Translations under genes and position numbers: made by a program
From: Voacanga thouarsii
Taxonomy: Eukaryota > Streptophyta > Magnoliopsida > Gentianales > Apocynaceae
Assembly (NCBI GenBank): GCA_026120185.1
Contig: JANUWF010001942.1
Location: 3,570,001-3,634,000, forward strand
Direction: 5' to 3'
DNA length: 64,000 nucleotides
The notes under the pieces: generated by a model
The model's input: the letters and a program-made list of their open reading frames with translations, nothing else
Told to the model about the DNA's origin: nothing
The model's database searches: none
Shown: positions 59,896 through 64,000 of the stretch, piece by piece
How the letters are laid out: each line of letters begins with the position of its first letter
Numbering within the stretch: position 1 is the stretch's first letter

Positions 59896-59995
59896 TAATA
59901 GGTTTAAGGCTCAAACCTTAAGCATACAATGCAAGGCTAGACCTACTTTGCTAAAGCATGACCTGGCCTACCCTATTTCCATCCCTATTAGAGGC

Positions 59996-61659
59996 CTAAA
60001 GCAAGCGATGCACAACTTGGTGCATGGCTATACACAAGAGCAAATCTGAACATCTTTCAAAAAGAAGTGCACGAGATCCAACACGATTATGCTAGATGCC
60101 GTGCCATGGTCGTGCACGACCACAATTTTTGGCCTGCACAGTCATGTACCCTACAGAACTTCATGCTATATTTTTTACGTGTTTTTTGTGTGATTTTGTT
60201 ATACTGTCTTTTAATTTTCATGACTTGTATTAATCTTTATGGCCCTTACACTTGTTATTGGACCTCTTAAACCATAGGGTTTTGCTATTCAATAGCCTAG
60301 GTCAGGTACATTTAATCCCTTTTGCTATGAAGCTGTGGTGGAGGTTCCGCCAACGGTAGACTCTTCAGTCCTCTTTCTTGTAGGCAAAATATAATGCTTT
60401 AGGCCTTCACCCTCCACTCATCCCTCTAATAAATAGCTCGTCTCATGTATAGGGAAGGATTTTGGGTGCATGGAATTTATCTGAGCAGAACATTGGTTTA
60501 ATAAGTTGAGTGGGTTAAACTCTGCCATCTCTTCCCTAGTTTAGCAGTTAAGGACCGTGAAAGCATTGGGTTTTGCAATGTTCCATTCATTTTCTCAATT
60601 TTAGATGATTCCTGTACTGATACAGTTCTTTACCTTTTTCGTGGTTTTTTTTTTTTAAGTTTCTTGTTGTCCTATGTGTTTTATTTTGAAATAGCGATTT
60701 TTTTTTTAATAGTTTGTAATGGGTATCTAATTAAATTCATTTATATTATTTTAATTTAATGAAAAGTCAGTGGATTGAAATATGCACTCGATGCAGACTG
60801 TCATGCCACTTTTAATTGTGTTATTAGACTTAAAGCGCAATCGTTTGTGGAAATTAATTTTGAAATAATTATTTTATGTATAGGACAAATAGTGCCTCGT
60901 CAGTTGTATTAATAGTTAGAACTATTAAAATTTTTTATTAGAAAACAAAATTCACAAAGCAACTTAAAACTATTTTATTTTGAAATTTGTAATGTATAGG
61001 TGTCGATTATAGATAAAATTATTAACTCATAGTAACATTCTTTTGTTCTGAAGCGATGTCATATAAATACGATATTACATAATAACAAATCAAAGTAATA
61101 GAATTGCATTATATCTTTATTTATTTATTTTCTCTCTCAATGCTTCTAACATTTATAGGTGCACGCACAGTACGAATACCCCTTACCTAAATAGCAGTCA
61201 CTTTTCTCCAAACGACTTTGGTACTTATTGGCGCAGTAATGAAAACAAGTAACATAAAGAGCTCCTTGGCAATCTTGTCACTTCAACTCTATGCAACTCC
61301 TTAACATAATCAACTGCAATGAACAAATTAACCACACCATCAACATCAACTATAAAACATTAAAGCTTAACACATTGTTTCTTAGCTTCTTTTTGGGTCA
61401 AAATATAATTTGTTATGCTATGGAGGTGTTTCCTGCTGCATTTTAATGTTAAATTTTTTAATTTTCCTTGTAGAATAAAGATGCTGCCAAGAATTCTGCG
61501 AGAAATCTTAGGCAATCCAACAAAATGACCTATAGCAGTGGCCAATACAACTATTACTTATCACTAAACAAGCTTCTAGTTGTTCTAATATACATTTCTA
61601 AAGAAAGTAGTTCACAGATTTGGCAATTGATTTTCAAAAATTCAAAGAATATCTCGGTT
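59996..61659. other. Unassigned DNA right of the nest
   Basis: No gene is supported. A short frame at 60067-60270 has no recognisable domain. T-runs occur at 60640-60710. A patch at 61150-61330 has more balanced base composition and reads like decayed coding sequence on the minus strand (GVVNLFIAVDYVKELHRVEV), but stops intervene and I do not recognise a family. Confidence 0.4.
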
Positions 61660-63130
61660 CAAATGGCCAACAGATTTGAAAAGAATAAAAAGAAGGATAC
61701 AAAAATGTAGCTTATGTCAAAGAAGATAAAACAATCAAAAGGAAAATGAATGGCAAGGCCTTTGCAAAAGTTTTCAAAAACAATGGAACATTGATTCATA
61801 CTTAATGTAGAATCTTCAATTCAAAGTCGGAGGAAACACACTTGATGATTAGTAAATTAAATTATAAATATACACGTAATTTAATAACTTAATAGGTTTT
61901 AGTGAATAGTCCATTAAATCTAAATCCTACTTTAATCAAAAGCAAAAATTAGAAAGTCAAAATATTTGGAAAAAATTTTAGATATTTTTCTCAAACTAGG
62001 CATATCTTATTAGTACGAAAAGTTAGCTTTTATCAATATAATTTAGATTTGTTTATATACATGTGCGTGCCAAAGAGAGAGACAGAGAATTTTGGATAAT
62101 TAAAGTACATCTTTATTCAAATGGATAAAGGACTTTAGAATTAATAAAGAGAGGTGTATGGAAATGCACCTCGTGTCATAGTGAAAAGGACAATGAAATA
62201 GGAAAAGAATGGTCCTTAGTTTTAAAATTGCTTTTTGAGAAAATTGTGTTTGAAGAAACCTTATTCTATTGTTTAGAGTGCTATACGAAAAATTACTTTT
62301 CAAGATGTAGACTTCTCTTAAAAGTTGTTTGTATAATCTTGAAAAAGACAATTAACTTGCCAAAAGTGCTTCGTATAAAAAGATTAGTAACATCATTTAA
62401 TAAAGTTTCAACATATGCTCAATTAAATCTTCAAGATTTTTACTTCCAAAAAGAAAAAAAAAAAAAAGAGTTAGTTTGTCAAAATTATCTGAAAAGTTTA
62501 ATTAGATTTCTCCAATGAGGTATCTTGCAATAGTATCAAAAGTTAATCTTTATAATCTCAATTTTAAAATTTGTGTCATAATCAATATCTGATATAGCAA
62601 TGTCAGTAATTAAGAGTGTGTGTGAGAGAGTGAGAGAATTTGTATGAATTCCAAATTGTCTCATTCAAATGAGTAATGAATATCCAAAAGAATAAAAATA
62701 AGGATATAAAATGTACCTTGTGTCAAAGCAATAAGAACAATGGAAATGCAAAAGAAAGGTGAAACATTTGCCATGTTTTTCAAAAAACAATTTCTGAACA
62801 CTTAGGCATCGGGAGCCTCCTCTATTCATACTTGTAATACTACTGTAGAATACACTGTCCATGACGTAGACTTCTCTCATATACCTACCACCAATTAATC
62901 CTTGAATAACGCAATTTACTTTCCACTAGTTTCTCCAATAAAAGGATTTGGGAATTAAACAGACAAATATAGAAAGAATTTAATAGTTTTGGTGGAAGGT
63001 TAACAGAACTTTAAAATGCATGATAGCAAAAGCAAAAATTAGTAAGTCAAAATATTTTTGGAAAGTTTTAATTAGATTTCCCAAATGAGGTACTTTGTAC
63101 TATTATCAAAAGTTTGTCCTTATAATAAAA
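61660..63130. repeat. Three diverged direct repeats (~0.45-0.55 kb each)
   Basis: Copies start near 61660, 62118 and 62666 with CAAATGG/CAAATGAG. Each then shows an AAAAAGGATA-like block, TGTCA(A/T)AG, an acting-like AATGG(A/C)A run, and ends with AAAGTCAAAATATTTGG and ATTAGATTTCYYCAAATGAGGTA-like words (61955, 62480, 63040). Homology is patchy, so the duplication is old. I find no coding sequence or known element in the unit. Confidence 0.6.
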
Positions 63131-63157
63131 ATTTAAACTTTTTTGTTTTCTCGCACT

Positions 63158-63620
63158 TAGAGTTGTATTTAAATACGAATGAATCGAACATCACATCAAT
63201 ATTGAACACTGTTTGAGTTCGTTTGTTTATTAATCAAGTTTGAGTTTGTATTCAAATTCGTTCAATTATTATTTGATAATATTTGTGTTTGTTTGCAATT
63301 GGGTTAAAAAAATTCGATTAATACTCAAATCTAAATTGTTCGAGTTTGTTTATATTTTAATATAATAAAATGTTTTATAAAATATAAATATTATATAAAA
63401 ATGTTATAAATATAAATATAATAAAATTTAATATTATAAAATAAATATAATATAAATTATATAATTATTTTTATAAAATATATAATATGTTCACAAACAA
63501 TCAAATATGTTTGAGAACGTGTTCGAGTCCAATCGTTTATTAATTGAACGAATCTTTTTCGAATACAAATGAGTTCGAATGAACTTTTATTCGCGAACGT
63601 TCAATTCATTTACAATTCTA
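63158..63620. mobile_element. hAT-like MITE (463 bp)
   Basis: Ends TAGAGTTGTATTTAAAT and TTTACAATTCTA form an imperfect inverted repeat. Perfect 8-bp duplications CTCGCACT flank it (63150-63157 and 63621-63628). The interior holds repeated TTCGAAT/GAACG words in both orientations and an A/T-rich core, and has no coding capacity. Confidence 0.88.
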
Positions 63621-63628
63621 CTCGCACT

Positions 63629-64000
63629 ATTCATGGCAAACTAACATTTTGATTTCACAACTTAGATCTAAAATTTCTTAATTTGAATTTGTAGCCAACA
63701 GTTCTTCATGTTCATGGTTCTTTAGTTACAAAAGTTGAATGAATAAAAAGTTCTGTGGCTGTTCGTGGATTTCAAAAATGTTTATGGATGCTTCTGCATC
63801 TTTTTACAATGAATAATTTTTTTTAAAAATTCAATTGTATGTCACAAACCTATCCTGAGATTTATATGTAATATCATCTGGACAATTAAATTTTAAAAAA
63901 TTTCACTTACCTCTCTCCCATGTGGCTTTTTTGGTGAAAAAAACAACAAATTTAGTTATTACTGGGAAACAATTGTCACCAAAAACATCAAATTTTGTTA
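63629..64000. other. Unassigned DNA at the right edge
   Basis: AT-rich sequence with no gene, repeat terminus or RNA recognisable. Confidence 0.4.

Larger units (their letters stand above)
16070..59987. mobile_element. hAT-like non-autonomous element, split by the CACTA transposon
   Basis: The left end reads TAGGGATGGAAATAGG at 16070 and the right end CCTATTTCCATCCCTA at 59987, exact inverted repeats of each other. The flanks TTAGAGCG (16062-16069) and TTAGAGGC (59988-59995) agree at six of eight bases, fitting an aged 8-bp duplication. Removing the CACTA insert leaves about 550 bp with no coding capacity: 16070-16530 and 59899-59987. Both parts share words such as GGCCAGG/CCTGGCC. The hAT assignment rests on the 8-bp duplication and terminus style. 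Confidence 0.8.

Noticed and set aside
61146..61330. Possible host exon with intron-like borders
   Set aside because: A short open stretch is present on the minus strand, but stops intervene and no family is recognised.

Overview
The window is intergenic DNA from a land plant, most likely an angiosperm with a large, repeat-rich genome. It is AT-rich, I recognise no host gene, and almost every kilobase I can assign belongs to a plant transposable element: Ty1/copia (Angela-type), Ty3/gypsy (Tekay/Del-like and Tat lineages), CACTA and hAT-like. Species cannot be named from the sequence. Coding pieces are nearly all broken.

Layout, left. Bases 1-446 are the tip of a ~4.3-kb LTR (Tekay-like family, called X here). 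It is inserted in the 3' LTR of a copia element on the minus strand (447-9173, called A) whose 1,293-codon polyprotein frame is uninterrupted by indels but carries nine stop codons. A sits inside the integrase gene of an older copia fragment (9174-12334), which also holds a solo LTR (9950-11716, TSD CAGAC). A diverged, truncated X-like LTR (12335-14409) and unassigned DNA (14410-16061) follow.

Layout, centre. From 16070 to 59987 the window is a nest about five levels deep: a small hAT-like element, split by a CACTA transposon (16531-59895, TSD TAA), split by a Tat-lineage gypsy element (25124-57036, TSD ACCAT/ACTAT, called G2). G2 is in turn invaded by an Angela copia element (29632-34800, C2), a family-X element (34801-42470, G1), a family-X solo LTR (45016-49405, TSD TTTTG), a copia solo LTR (50843-52552, TSD CCTTC) and a hAT-like element (55898-56801, 8-bp TSD). 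The G1 LTR contains a further copia solo LTR (36773-38219, TSD TTTAT). C2 and G1 are fused gag-to-gag at about 34,800, which implies a large deletion.

Layout, right. 59996-64000 has no recognisable gene. It holds three diverged direct repeats (61660-63130) and a 463-bp hAT-like MITE (63158-63620).

Most notable biology: G2 carries, antisense between integrase and 3' LTR, its own promoter-bearing plant-mobile-domain (PMD) gene; family-X LTRs share a tRNA-like sequence at a fixed offset; G1 has an acidic pre-gag ORF with SUMO-interacting-motif-like cores; the CACTA end is an array of ~45-bp palindromes; and a ~0.75-kb near-perfect hairpin lies upstream of the CACTA transposase. Functional statements are inferences from family knowledge. 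Boundaries come from terminal motifs and target-site duplications read by eye.
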